The position numbers and the translations under genes are program-made. Shown here in pieces: positions 1 through 8,411 of a stretch of DNA of 28,562 nucleotides; positions within the stretch are counted from its first letter, which is position 1, and every line of letters starts with the position of its first letter. The DNA lies in the NCBI GenBank assembly GCA_043779285.1, contig JAYWEL010000050.1:1-28562 (forward strand), given 5' to 3'. The DNA is from MGR-bin208 sp043779285. GTDB lineage: Bacteria > Bacteroidota > Bacteroidia > Chitinophagales > Chitinophagaceae. The notes beneath the pieces are model-generated. The model made no database searches and had not been told where the DNA came from. It worked only from the letters and a program-made list of their open reading frames with translations.

Positions 1-1307
1 AAACGAACATTGTATTGATTTACAAGGTTTGTATAAACCGAACCAGTAGGCCAAACCTGTGTACCTCGATTGCTTACACTGACTATATTGAATTTAACAC
101 CACCATGCCGTTGACATTTTTTTGCAATGACTTCTGGCTGGTCAATACTTTCTATAAACATATCTACTCCTGCAATTTGTTCATCATTCATTTCTTTAGA
201 AACCAGCATCGGATTTTTAATTAATTTAAAATCCGTTGGGGTAATAGGCATATTCGGCAAAATGGGTTTGCTGTTGATCTTTGGGATTTTTCCAAAATTG
301 CCAATGATGGCATTTGCAAATTCCGTGGTGTTCAATGGATGAATATTTTTATCACCAAAATCTCCTGTTCTTATTCCTTGTTCCAAAGTATATAACAAGG
401 CGTTTTCAATAATTGCTGCGTTTTCCATAAATCCAAAATGGCGAAGCATGGCTACACCACTCAATAAAAGTGCTGTAGGATTCGCAATATTTTTTCCGGT
501 GATATCCGGGGCAGTTCCATGTACGGCTTCAAATATGCAGATATGATCGCCGATATTTGCAGAAGGTGCAAAACCCAATCCGCCAATCAAGCCGGCACAA
601 AGATCGGATACAATATCGCCCTGAAAATTGGTCAATACCAGTACATCAAAAAGATCGGGCCTGGTAACCAGTTTCATGCACATATCATCGATGATGACAT
701 CATCAGCATTTAATTCGGGGTAATCTTTTGCCACCTCGTAAAAACATTCCAGAAATAATCCATCGGTTATTTTCATGATGTTGGCCTTATGTCCGCAGGT
801 GATTCGTTTTGCATTTTTCTTTTTAGCCATTTCAAATGCATATTTAATCAATTGCAAACTACCCGGACGGGTAATAAAACGTCGGCTTAATGCCACATCA
901 TGTGTCAACATATGTTCAATTCCGCCGTAGGTGTCTTCAATATTTTCTCTTACAACGGTAACGTCTATAGGAATTCCGGCTTTTGAAAAAACGGTATCTA
1001 CACCATGAAGGGTTTGAAACACTCTTTTGTTAGCATACGTGTTCCATGTTTTACGCGCCGTAACATTTACACTTTTCACACCTTTACCCTTAGGTGTTTC
1101 CATCGGTCCTTTGAACAGAAAACTTAGATCTTCAATTGTTTTTTGTGCATCGGGAGTCATTCCGTTCGAAAATCCTTTGTCGAAAACCCATTTTCCCATA
1201 TCAACAAACTCGTATTCCAGTGGAACTTTATTGGCTTTGAAAATATTTAAAACGGCTTCCATTATTTCAGGACCGATTCCATCTCCTTTAGCAACAGCTA
1301 TTTTCAT
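1..1307 (-). CDS. icd: Isocitrate dehydrogenase (NADP-type), 3' end outside the window
   Basis: Oxidative decarboxylation of isocitrate to 2-oxoglutarate in the TCA cycle (cytoplasm). The visible 435 residues begin MKIAVAKGDGIGPEIM, the N-terminal nucleotide/Mg-binding signature of the isocitrate/isopropylmalate dehydrogenase family. They continue with a VVRENIEDTYGGIEH segment (substrate-binding Arg and Tyr), a CGHKANIMKITDGLF segment, and the family signature near residues 218-290 (VLTNFQGDIVSDLCAGLIGGLG, then EAVHGTAPDITGKNIANPTA). Sequence continues well past the roughly 350-residue core, with a C-terminal extension (about 340-435) like the longer Thermus/Bacteroidota isocitrate dehydrogenases, which favours icd over leuB. 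The reading frame runs off the left edge with no stop, so the gene is partial only because of the window. The start ATG at 1307 fits the family N-terminus. NADP rather than NAD preference is inferred from the family. Confidence 0.9.
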   Translation of the reverse strand, partial: MKIAVAKGDGIGPEIMEAVLNIFKANKVPLEYEFVDMGKWVFDKGFSNGMTPDAQKTIEDLSFLFKGPMETPKGKGVKSVNVTARKTWNTYANKRVFQTLHGVDTVFSKAGIPIDVTVVRENIEDTYGGIEHMLTHDVALSRRFITRPGSLQLIKYAFEMAKKKNAKRITCGHKANIMKITDGLFLECFYEVAKDYPELNADDVIIDDMCMKLVTRPDLFDVLVLTNFQGDIVSDLCAGLIGGLGFAPSANIGDHICIFEAVHGTAPDITGKNIANPTALLLSGVAMLRHFGFMENAAIIENALLYTLEQGIRTGDFGDKNIHPLNTTEFANAIIGNFGKIPKINSKPILPNMPITPTDFKLIKNPMLVSKEMNDEQIAGVDMFIESIDQPEVIAKKCQRHGGVKFNIVSVSNRGTQVWPTGSVYTNLVNQYNVR

Positions 1308-1376
1308 ATACTATAATTTCAAATTTGTGATGATGCATTGAATTCCTGACAAGAATCAAGATTTAATAAGTGGTCG

Positions 1377-1384
1377 CAAAGTTA
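1377..1384 (-). promoter_or_regulatory. Candidate -7 element for icd
   Basis: On the minus strand this reads TAACTTTG, a full match to the Bacteroidota -7 consensus TAnnTTTG. It lies about 70 bases before the icd start. No clear TTTG -33 box was seen at the usual distance, so the call rests on the -7 element alone. Confidence 0.4.
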
Positions 1385-1470
1385 ATGTATGAGCGTTTAA
1401 TGGATGTAAATTTTCCTTCATTAATAGATAAGTTTTATCAATTTGTTTACTTTTATGAAAACCCTAAAGA

Positions 1471-1857
1471 ATGATAAGTAAAATTTCAGGAGGTATCGAG
1501 ATCAGTGTTGAAACTTTTTATCAATCTGACTACAGTAATCCGCAACAACTGGAGTTTATGTTTGCATACCGTATCCATATTGAAAACCACAATTCTTTTC
1601 CTGTTAAACTGGTTAGCCGTCATTGGTATATTTTCGACAGCAACGGAAACAGACGAGAGGTAGAGGGTGAAGGCGTAGTTGGTGTACAACCGGTTTTAAA
1701 TCCTGGCGAAAATTATCAATATGTCAGTGGTTGTAATCTAAACAGTGAAATGGGAAAAATGCATGGACTTTATCAGATGGAAAATCAGTTAAATAATGAA
1801 ACGTTTAACGTTCATATACCGGCATTCGAAATGATTGTACCTTTTAAAAACAATTAA
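1471..1857 (+). CDS. apaG: ApaG-domain protein
   Basis: A 128-residue single-domain protein matching the ApaG/DUF525 family in length and pattern. Visible family hallmarks are the FAYRIHIENHN strand, the SRHWYIFDSNG segment, the VEGEGVVGVQPVLNPGE turn, and a FNVHIPAFEMIVP C-terminal strand. ApaG has a fibronectin-III-like beta-sandwich; it was historically linked to Co2+/Mg2+ resistance and its biochemical role is unsettled. The same fold is used as a protein-binding domain in some eukaryotic F-box proteins. The gene stands alone, diverging from icd and converging on gldB with about 21 bases between the stops. Identification is by family pattern; the cellular role here is unknown. Confidence 0.9.
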   Translation: MISKISGGIEISVETFYQSDYSNPQQLEFMFAYRIHIENHNSFPVKLVSRHWYIFDSNGNRREVEGEGVVGVQPVLNPGENYQYVSGCNLNSEMGKMHGLYQMENQLNNETFNVHIPAFEMIVPFKNN

Positions 1858-1878
1858 TTCCAAAAAAAATCATCCTGA

Positions 1879-2919
1879 TTATTTAGGCTTGTATTTGGTG
1901 TATTCCAATATTTTACGGGCATCGGAATTCAGTAATTCTTTTATACTCATCGAAGGATTTTTGGCTGCAAATTTTTTAATAATCTGTAATCCAATCCATG
2001 GACCGATATTGCCGGGAGAATTTTCGGGCATCCCTTGTGTATAGGGCGACTCGCCAATATAGGTTTGTATCTGCACCGGTTCTATGGTATAAAGATTTTC
2101 ATTTGTAATTAAATAATTCCAGATCAGTCCTTCGTTCTCTTTGCTCCAATCCTGTTGTTGCTTTGTATATCCGGTTATTAATGAATCGCTTTTAGCTGGT
2201 AAAAATTGACTGATCAGATACCATTGCTTTCCTTTTTCTATAATTTGTTCAACCAATGTTTTGCCTTTACTTCTGTCTGGATAAATATCATCCGCAACCA
2301 GTTTCATAATATCCGAAACAATATATTCTTTTTCAAAACGACGGCTTCTGTATTGAGGTGCCACATTTAAAATGAATGCCTCATTTTGATAGGCAGAAAA
2401 ATTCTTACCCAAATAAAATTGTAAACTGATGCCAATAAAATCTGGTCCGATGAAATTGGGCGTATATTCTCCATTCAATTCGGCCATGGCATCTATGGGT
2501 CCAACAAGGGTTATTGCTTTTGAAACCGGGTAATCAGGAAAATAATATTTTACATATTGAAAAGCTTTTTCCAAATCTTTTTGAATAGGATCAACATTTT
2601 TGAATAACATTTTTACCGAATCAAAAATGGCTGTATTCATAGCCAGGTATTTTTTAGTGCCGGGTAAAATAGTTGGATTGTCTGTACTAAAAGCACCAAG
2701 GCCTAAAATGTTTTCTATGAAAATAGGTAATAAAGAAGGGTATTTTTTTTGAAGTGCCGGTAGTTCTGTATCCAGGTTATTGGAATCTAATTTGAAAAAA
2801 TCCTGATCAAACCGTTCCATCGGGATATCGATTTTGATTGCTGAAACATCTGGCCCGGTTTCATTATTACAACAGATTAAAAAAGTAAGGACAAAGATGA
2901 AAAAGAATATTTTTTGCAT
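1879..2919 (-). CDS. gldB: Gliding motility lipoprotein GldB
   Basis: A cell-envelope lipoprotein needed for gliding motility in Flavobacterium johnsoniae. From the ATG at 2919 the protein is 346 residues. It starts MQKIFFFIFVLTFLICC, a hydrophobic signal ending in a Cys pair (16-17) that would be the lipidation site; the lipobox is slightly atypical. The mature part carries GldB-family features: an IPMERFDQDFFKLD segment just after the signal, a PSLLPIFIENILGLG segment, and a C-terminal SIKELLNSDARKILEYTKYKP. A start 12 codons upstream (2955) is open but would put charged residues before the signal sequence, so 2919 is preferred. nadE lies divergently upstream. No gldC or other gliding gene is visible, so motility cannot be inferred from this window. 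Confidence 0.88.
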   Translation of the reverse strand: MQKIFFFIFVLTFLICCNNETGPDVSAIKIDIPMERFDQDFFKLDSNNLDTELPALQKKYPSLLPIFIENILGLGAFSTDNPTILPGTKKYLAMNTAIFDSVKMLFKNVDPIQKDLEKAFQYVKYYFPDYPVSKAITLVGPIDAMAELNGEYTPNFIGPDFIGISLQFYLGKNFSAYQNEAFILNVAPQYRSRRFEKEYIVSDIMKLVADDIYPDRSKGKTLVEQIIEKGKQWYLISQFLPAKSDSLITGYTKQQQDWSKENEGLIWNYLITNENLYTIEPVQIQTYIGESPYTQGMPENSPGNIGPWIGLQIIKKFAAKNPSMSIKELLNSDARKILEYTKYKPK

Positions 2920-2968
2920 GTGATATAAAACGTTGGATAATCTGATTTGTTGCATTTGTTTCTTCTGA

Positions 2969-2976
2969 CAAATCTA
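2969..2976 (-). promoter_or_regulatory. Candidate -7 element for gldB
   Basis: Minus strand TAGATTTG fits TAnnTTTG exactly. It lies about 50 bases before the chosen gldB start at 2919. A TTTC lies about 16 bases further upstream and is a poor -33 box. Confidence 0.4.
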
Positions 2977-3066
2977 ATTCCTTTACTCTGAAACTTATGT
3001 TTGGTAATTGATGGTTTTGTTAATCTTTGAATTGCTTTTGATGTAATTTAGCAAAATGAAATGAGC

Positions 3067-3136
3067 CATAAAAATTATCGAGCAATTTATACAAACCGGC
3101 GACCTGCCTGCCGGCAGGCAGGTGATAATTTTTATG
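3067..3136. repeat. Nested inverted repeat around a 20-bp palindrome
   Basis: The core 3103-3122 is the perfect palindrome CCTGCCTGCCGGCAGGCAGG. It is enclosed by a second perfect 13-bp inverted repeat, CATAAAAATTATC (3067-3079) and GATAATTTTTATG (3124-3136). The same 20-bp core, also preceded by GCGA, recurs at 27047-27066, and a 21-bp variant lies in the glycyl-tRNA synthetase gene (28290-28310), so the core is a dispersed element. The right side is GC-rich followed by a T-rich run, so in RNA it could act like a terminator hairpin in the nadE leader. That role is inference. Confidence 0.85.
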
Positions 3137-3175
3137 ATGAATAACATATGGCCAAAAAGCAATAAAAATGAACAT

Positions 3176-4912
3176 ATGAAAATTGCCTTAGCACAACAAA
3201 ACTATCATATTGGAAATTTTGAAGAGAATACCAACAAAATAATTGAAGCTATTGAATGGGCAAAAAAAGAAGGTGCAGACCTGATTGTGTTTTCTGAATT
3301 ATGTGTTTGCGGTTATTCCCCCCGGGATTTTCTGGAAATAAATGATTTTGTACAACATTGCTACGATGCGGTAGACAAGATAAAACTACATGCAGATACT
3401 ATCGGTGTGCTCATCGGTAGTCCGGTAAGAAATCCGGCAATAAAAGGAAAGGATCTTTTTAATGCAGCCATTCTTTTATATGAAAAAGAAATAAAGGCCG
3501 AGATACATAAAACACTTTTACCCAATTACGATGTGTTTGATGAATACCGATATTTTGAACCTGCAGATAGTTGGAATATCATTGAATTTAAAGGAAAGAA
3601 ATTAGCCGTAACTATTTGTGAGGATATGTGGAACATGGGCGATAATCCCATGTATCGTATTACACCCATGGAAAAATTAATGCCCTTTGCCCCGGATGTG
3701 ATGATCAACCTTTCCGCCTCTCCATACAATTATGCACAGGATATTGTTCGAAACAGTATGGTAAAAGCACATACACAAAAATATGGTTTGCCCATGCTGT
3801 ATTGTAATGCCGTGGGATCACAAACAGAAATTGTATTTGATGGTGGAAGTTTGGTGTACGATATTAATGGCAATCTGGTGAAGGAAATGAAATATTTTGA
3901 AGAGGACCGGGCCATTTTCGATCTGGAAGAAATTTCTACGATTGAAAGATCAACCGGCGAGAAACAAGCAGATGCAGTTTATTTTTATTCATCCAGGGAT
4001 GTAGGACAAGGAGAAGATACCATTGCATACCTCTGCAACGAAAAGAATATTTCAGAAATATACAAGGCATTGATATTGGGTATTCGGGATTATTTTTCTA
4101 AAATGGGATTTACAAAAGCAATACTGGGTGCATCCGGCGGTATTGATAGTGCAGTTACACAAGCCTTAGCGGTAGCCGCTTTAGGAAAAGAAAATGTATT
4201 ATCTGTTCTGATGCCATCTCCGTATTCATCCGATCATTCGGTTAATGATGCTATTGAATTAAGCAAAAATTTGGGTAACGAGTATCATGTCATTCCCATT
4301 GAAAAAATATATGATGGTTTTTTGGAAACATTGAAGCCGGTTTTTAAAGAACTGCCATTTAGTGTTGCAGAAGAAAATATACAGAGTAGAACCCGTGGAA
4401 ATGTATTAATGGCTATGGCCAATAAGTTTGCCCGCCCGGATGACCCGGTCGGACGGGGTTACATTTTATTGAATACATCAAACAAAAGCGAACTGGCCAC
4501 CGGCTACGGAACCTTGTATGGCGATATGGCCGGGGGTATTTCTGTATTGGGTGATGTATATAAAGTGCAGGTATTTGCCTTGGCGAAATATATCAATCGG
4601 GATAAAGAAATTATTCCTGAAAATTGTATTTCAAAACCACCATCTGCCGAATTGCGACCCAATCAAAAAGACAGTGACAGTTTACCAGCGTATGAAATCC
4701 TTGATGATGTTTTGTTTGAATACATTGAATTAAGAGAAAGCCCTAAAAATATTATTGCAAAAGGATTTGATACTGCATTGGTTCAGCGGGTACTTAAATT
4801 GGTGAATACAAATGAGTATAAACGAAATCAATTTTGCCCTATTATCCGGGTTAGTTATAAAGCATTTGGTGTTGGAAGGAGGCTGCCTATTGTAGCAAAA
4901 TATTTGTCCTGA
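3176..4912 (+). CDS. nadE: Glutamine-dependent NAD+ synthetase
   Basis: Makes NAD+ from deamido-NAD, ATP and glutamine, the last step of NAD synthesis. It is a two-domain enzyme of 578 residues from the ATG at 3176. The N-terminal nitrilase-type glutaminase shows the catalytic triad Glu41 (VFSELCVCGY), Lys112 (IHKTLLPNYDVF) and Cys148 (TICEDMW). The C-terminal synthetase carries the ATP-pyrophosphatase P-loop ASGGIDSAVT, then RTRGNVLMAMAN, a LNTSNKSELATGYGTLYGD block and an ELRPNQKDSDSLP segment. An upstream in-frame GTG at 3122 falls on the last base of the palindrome and adds 18 residues unlike the family. Starting at 3176 gives the canonical MKIALAQQNYHIGNF, so that start was chosen. The gene diverges from gldB and is followed by rsgA 49 bases downstream. 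Confidence 0.95.
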   Translation: MKIALAQQNYHIGNFEENTNKIIEAIEWAKKEGADLIVFSELCVCGYSPRDFLEINDFVQHCYDAVDKIKLHADTIGVLIGSPVRNPAIKGKDLFNAAILLYEKEIKAEIHKTLLPNYDVFDEYRYFEPADSWNIIEFKGKKLAVTICEDMWNMGDNPMYRITPMEKLMPFAPDVMINLSASPYNYAQDIVRNSMVKAHTQKYGLPMLYCNAVGSQTEIVFDGGSLVYDINGNLVKEMKYFEEDRAIFDLEEISTIERSTGEKQADAVYFYSSRDVGQGEDTIAYLCNEKNISEIYKALILGIRDYFSKMGFTKAILGASGGIDSAVTQALAVAALGKENVLSVLMPSPYSSDHSVNDAIELSKNLGNEYHVIPIEKIYDGFLETLKPVFKELPFSVAEENIQSRTRGNVLMAMANKFARPDDPVGRGYILLNTSNKSELATGYGTLYGDMAGGISVLGDVYKVQVFALAKYINRDKEIIPENCISKPPSAELRPNQKDSDSLPAYEILDDVLFEYIELRESPKNIIAKGFDTALVQRVLKLVNTNEYKRNQFCPIIRVSYKAFGVGRRLPIVAKYLS

Positions 4913-4946
4913 GAAATGGATCAAAAGGCTAAAAATTAATTCATCA

Positions 4947-4953
4947 TATCTTG
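4947..4953 (+). promoter_or_regulatory. Weak -7-like element before rsgA
   Basis: TATCTTG is one T short of TAnnTTTG. It sits only 8 bases before the rsgA ATG, the same geometry as TATCTTTG before the glycyl-tRNA synthetase gene. If used, the transcript would have a very short leader. Read-through from nadE is equally possible. Confidence 0.25.
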
Positions 4954-4961
4954 CAGCTTAC

Positions 4962-5888
4962 ATGACAGGAACTGTTTACAAATCAACCGGTAGTTGGTAT
5001 ATTATAAAAGATGAAGCCGGCAGAAGTTGGAATGCCAGATTAAAAGGCATTTTTAAAATTGATCATATTACTTCAACCAATCCGCTGGCTGTTGGCGATA
5101 TCGTAAATATGGATATTGATAATGAGTTGGAAAACGCCGCAATCATTACCTATATCCATGACCGCAGAAACTATGTAAACAGGCAATCTCCTAAGGGCAG
5201 GCATTTGCATCATATCATTGCGGCAAACCTCGATCAGTCTTTATTAATTGCCACATTAAAAGATCCTAAAACATCACAAGGTTTCATCGATCGTTTTTTA
5301 ACTGCATCAGAATCTTTTCATGTTCCATCCATTATCGTATTTAATAAGATAGATATTTATAAACAAAAGGAATTCGATAAACTGGCCGAATTAAAGGACA
5401 TGTACGAGGCAATTGGTTATACTGTAATACCTATGAGTGTTTTACAGCATATCGGTGTGAATGAAGTTAAAGATAAATTAGAAAATAAAACAACCTTGAT
5501 AAGTGGACATAGTGGTGTTGGAAAATCTACTTTCATCAATTCTATTTTTCCGGAAATAAAAATTAAGACACAGGATGTAAGTGAGTGGAGTGGAAAAGGT
5601 TTGCATACAACAACCTTTGCTGAAATGTACGACCTGCCTGCTTCTGGCAGGATCATTGACACACCAGGTATCCGTGAATTTGGATTGGTGGATATCAGTA
5701 AAAAAGAATTGTCGCAGTATTTTCCGGAGATGAGAGTATTGATTAATGATTGTCAATTCAACAATTGCATGCATTTAAATGAGCCCGGATGTGCAGTAAA
5801 AGAAGCGGTTGAACATGGAGCCGTCAATATGGATCGATACATCAGTTATTGTACCATCCTGGAATCTATTGAAGGAAAATTATGGTGA
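4962..5888 (+). CDS. rsgA: Ribosome small-subunit assembly GTPase RsgA
   Basis: A circularly permuted GTPase that acts late in 30S subunit maturation; 308 residues, the usual length. The N-terminal OB-fold starts MTGTVYKSTGSWY and includes VGDIVNMDI. The GTPase motifs come in permuted order: G4 NKIDIY, then G1 SGHSGVGKST (residues 181-190), G2 TTT, and G3 IDTPGIREFG. The C-terminal zinc site is Cys264, Cys269, His271 and Cys277. The gene follows nadE by 49 bases on the same strand and may share its transcript. It converges with the gene at 5891 with only 2 bases between the stops. Confidence 0.95.
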   Translation: MTGTVYKSTGSWYIIKDEAGRSWNARLKGIFKIDHITSTNPLAVGDIVNMDIDNELENAAIITYIHDRRNYVNRQSPKGRHLHHIIAANLDQSLLIATLKDPKTSQGFIDRFLTASESFHVPSIIVFNKIDIYKQKEFDKLAELKDMYEAIGYTVIPMSVLQHIGVNEVKDKLENKTTLISGHSGVGKSTFINSIFPEIKIKTQDVSEWSGKGLHTTTFAEMYDLPASGRIIDTPGIREFGLVDISKKELSQYFPEMRVLINDCQFNNCMHLNEPGCAVKEAVEHGAVNMDRYISYCTILESIEGKLW

Positions 5889-5890
5889 TA

Positions 5891-6223
5891 TCAGGCAATG
5901 TTTTGCTTCATATCCATATTCATGATCTTGCTTTGCAATACACTTGCCAATTCCACCACTATTTTATTTACTTTCTGTAAAGCTTCTCTTGTCTTTGCAG
6001 GGAAAATAGAAACACCTGTGTAAATACTGTAGTGAAGTGTAAGTAAATGACTGTTGAATTGAAATTCCCAATCAATGGAATCAAAATCATCTTCTTTGTG
6101 ATTGAAACGTACCTGAAGGTCATCGCTCAAAATGTTTGCAACCTGGTAGAAGCGTTTCAAACCGCCATCATCATCGATGACTGCTTCGGTGCAACCTAAG
6201 GTAGTTCGTAGGGTGAGGCTCAT
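5891..6223 (-). CDS. Conserved-looking hypothetical protein, 110 residues
   Basis: Not recognised as a named family. A soluble protein with no signal or membrane segment, starting MSLTLRTTLGCTEAVIDDDGG. It has mixed alpha/beta character, an acidic middle (HKEDDFDSIDWEFQF), a hydrophobic LLTLHYSIYTGVSIFP stretch, and a helical C-terminus ending KQNIA. The gene position (it stops 2 bases from the rsgA stop) and normal residue composition support it being real. It sits where one might look for gldC near gldB and nadE, but the sequence does not resemble what I recall of GldC. Confidence 0.65.
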   Translation of the reverse strand: MSLTLRTTLGCTEAVIDDDGGLKRFYQVANILSDDLQVRFNHKEDDFDSIDWEFQFNSHLLTLHYSIYTGVSIFPAKTREALQKVNKIVVELASVLQSKIMNMDMKQNIA

Positions 6224-6287
6224 AGTTAAAGGGTTTAAGTTTTTAATAGGACAGATTTATCAGCCAAGAAGTTGCATAGACAACAAC

Positions 6288-6467
6288 TTATGCTTTGATT
6301 TTTTTTACTTTCGGAATTTTTTCACCACTTAAAAGCTTTTCTGCCCCCACATTTTTGCCATCGCTTTTACAACCATATTTTGGTGCAAAAGCTTTACTCC
6401 ATAACCTGCAAGATGAAAAAATCATCAGAAAACAAAAAAGTAATACAATTGAAATTGTTTTCTTCAT
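6288..6467 (-). CDS. Small predicted lipoprotein, 59 residues
   Basis: From the ATG at 6467 the protein starts MKKTISIVLLFCFLMIFSSC, a classic short signal with a lipobox (FSSC, Cys20). The mature peptide is only about 40 residues. It contains YGCKSDGKNVGAEKLLSGEK and ends in a run of lysines (KIPKVKKIKA). I recall similar GC-SDGKNVGAEKLL tails in small Bacteroidota proteins, but no function is known to me. An earlier in-frame start at 6488 adds MIFRFYI and would spoil the signal, so 6467 was preferred. A small hairpin (AAGTTG 6269-6274 / CAACTT 6284-6289) sits at the stop codon. Confidence 0.65.
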   Translation of the reverse strand: MKKTISIVLLFCFLMIFSSCRLWSKAFAPKYGCKSDGKNVGAEKLLSGEKIPKVKKIKA

Positions 6468-6555
6468 AATATAAAAACGAAAAATCAATCATTTAATTGT
6501 TCCTAAATATCAGTTACTTAGAGGGGAAAGTTTTTAATACTGGCTTGATTGTTTA

Positions 6556-7071
6556 TTATTTTTTAAACCAGTCTGCATATTTAATGTAGTTATCGGCAAT
6601 ACGGTTTATTTCCCCACTTATTTTCTCTTCCGGAATATCCTTTACTTTCTTTGCAGGCACACCGGCATAGATACTACCTGCTTCACAAATGGTTCCTTCC
6701 AATACTACTGCACCTGCTGCAATGATGGTATTACTGTGAACTACGGCATTGTCCATGATTATCGAGCCCATCCCGATCAACACATTGTCGTGTATAGTAC
6801 AACCGTGAACAATAGCGTTATGTCCGATAGAAACATTATCACCGATAATCGTTTTTGTTTTTTTGTAGGTACAATGTAATACAGCGCCATCCTGTATATT
6901 TACTTTATTCCCAATACGAATACTGTTTACATCGCCCCGGATTACTGCATTAAACCAAACGCTGCATTCATCACCCATCATCACATCACCAACAATGGTT
7001 GCATTAGGTGCAAGGAAACAATTTTTTCCAATCACAGGGGAAACGCCTTCAACCGGTAGTATCAAAGCCAT
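6556..7071 (-). CDS. Gamma-carbonic-anhydrase-like hexapeptide-repeat protein
   Basis: A 171-residue left-handed beta-helix protein of the gamma carbonic anhydrase/YrdA/PaaY group. Hexapeptide repeats run through NATIVGDVMMGDECSVWF, IRIGNKVNIQDGAVLH and TIIGDNVSIGHNAIVHGC. The three candidate zinc ligands are the His in AVLHCTY and the two His in IGHNAIVHGC, spaced as in the family. The C-terminus has the usual YAGVPAKKVKDI turn followed by a helix ending KYADWFKK. Members bind zinc or another metal; carbonic anhydrase activity is proven for only some, so the activity here is inferred. The gene is alone on the minus strand, diverging from the aminotransferase. Confidence 0.88.
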   Translation of the reverse strand: MALILPVEGVSPVIGKNCFLAPNATIVGDVMMGDECSVWFNAVIRGDVNSIRIGNKVNIQDGAVLHCTYKKTKTIIGDNVSIGHNAIVHGCTIHDNVLIGMGSIIMDNAVVHSNTIIAAGAVVLEGTICEAGSIYAGVPAKKVKDIPEEKISGEINRIADNYIKYADWFKK

Positions 7072-7141
7072 ATTTTATTTTTTATGAAATTAAATCACCG
7101 GATGAATTGATCCGGGTTCATTCCTGTTTCTTTTGTAAACT

Positions 7142-7149
7142 TATCTTTG
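7142..7149 (+). promoter_or_regulatory. Candidate -7 element for the aminotransferase gene
   Basis: TATCTTTG, a full match to TAnnTTTG, lies 74 bases before the ATG at 7224. No TTTG box was found at the preferred spacing. Confidence 0.35.
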
Positions 7150-7223
7150 CAAATATCCGGATTTGTAAACGACATTTGTTCAACTACACTTGTATGGATT
7201 AATTTTAACACACTTTTGAATAA

Positions 7224-8402
7224 ATGAATCAACGGGAATTATTTTTTCGTCATTTGGCACAAACATCTCCTGCTCCGCTTGCATTAGAAATAGTGAGGGC
7301 AAACGGAACCATATTGTATGATGCAAACGGAAAAGAATATATCGACCTGATTGGTGGCATCAGTGTAGGAAATGTTGGACACAGGCATCCAAAAGTAATT
7401 CAGGCAATACAGGATCAGTTGGACAAATATCTCCACATCATGGTTTATGGAGAATTTATACAATCGCCGCAGGTGCAGTTTGCAAAATTGTTGACAGACT
7501 ATTTGCCAGCTTCACTCAATGCAGTTTACTTTACCAATTCGGGTGCCGAAGCGGTGGAAGGAGCTATGAAGCTGGCTAAACGGGTAACTAACCGTACACA
7601 GATCGTTGCATTCAATCAATCATATCATGGTTCAACGCAAGGCGCTTTAAGTATCATCGGTGATGAGTACTGGCGAAATGCATACCGTCCATTGTTGCCG
7701 GATATTTTTCACCTGAAATTCAATGAAATGAATTCATTGGATTTTATTACCGATAAAACAGCCTGTGTATTTGCGGAAACTATTCAGGCAGAAAAAGGAA
7801 TTATTTCTCCATCTGCAGCATGGATGAAAGCATTAAGAGAGAAGTGCACTGCAACCGGAACCCTGTTGGTGTTGGATGAAATACAAACAGGGTTTGGAAG
7901 AACCGGTAAGCTTTGGGGATTTGAACATTTTGATATAGTTCCTGATATTCTTTTATTGGGAAAAGCATTGGGTGGTGGCATGCCCTTAGGCGCATTTATT
8001 GCAGATGCTGAATTGATGAATGTATTAACGGAAGATCCGGTTCTTGGTCATATAACAACTTTTGGTGGTCATCCGGTTTGTTGTACAGCAGGTAAAGCAG
8101 CCATGGAAGCATTGTTGGAAGAGAATATGATGGCCGAAGTAAAAATGAAGGAAGAACTATTCTGTTCTTTATTAAAACATCCATCCATAAAATCTGTGCG
8201 GTCATTTGGATTATGGCTGGCTATAGAATTCGATTCGTTTGAAAAAAATAAAATAATAATTGATTACTGTATTGAAAATGGAGTAGTGACGGATTGGTTT
8301 TTATTTGCTGCCAGTTGCCTGCGCATTTCTCCACCTCTTACTATTTCCAAAAAAGAAATACGAAAGGCCTGTGAAATAATTCTTTCTGCTTGCGAAAAAT
8401 AA
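7224..8402 (+). CDS. Class III PLP-dependent aminotransferase
   Basis: A 392-residue fold-type I class III aminotransferase, related to acetylornithine/ornithine aminotransferases. Family features in order: GKEYIDLIGGISVGNVGHRHPKV near residue 36, the PLP phosphate-binding FTNSGAEAVEGAMKLA (103-118), SYHGSTQG (133-140), LVLDEIQTGFGRTGK (215-229; Asp218 contacts the PLP ring nitrogen), and LLLGKALGGGMPLG with the Schiff-base Lys247. The substrate cannot be read from sequence and there is no arginine-synthesis neighbour, so no argD or rocD name is given. It converges on the ridA-like gene with 9 bases between the stops. Confidence 0.85.
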   Translation: MNQRELFFRHLAQTSPAPLALEIVRANGTILYDANGKEYIDLIGGISVGNVGHRHPKVIQAIQDQLDKYLHIMVYGEFIQSPQVQFAKLLTDYLPASLNAVYFTNSGAEAVEGAMKLAKRVTNRTQIVAFNQSYHGSTQGALSIIGDEYWRNAYRPLLPDIFHLKFNEMNSLDFITDKTACVFAETIQAEKGIISPSAAWMKALREKCTATGTLLVLDEIQTGFGRTGKLWGFEHFDIVPDILLLGKALGGGMPLGAFIADAELMNVLTEDPVLGHITTFGGHPVCCTAGKAAMEALLEENMMAEVKMKEELFCSLLKHPSIKSVRSFGLWLAIEFDSFEKNKIIIDYCIENGVVTDWFLFAASCLRISPPLTISKKEIRKACEIILSACEK

Positions 8403-8411
8403 TGATTGATT

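Noticed and set aside
1..1320. Several plus-strand frames of 64-104 codons at the left end
   Set aside because: All are antisense to the isocitrate dehydrogenase gene.
5633..5651. Palindrome-like CCTGCC...GGCAGG inside rsgA as a fourth inserted palindrome
   Set aside because: The encoded LPASGR aligns with the normal LP-x-G-G-x of RsgA just before IIDTPG without extra length, so it is probably ordinary coding sequence.
5891..6223. GldC, expected near gldB and nadE
   Set aside because: The length is similar, but the sequence shows none of the GldC features I can recall.
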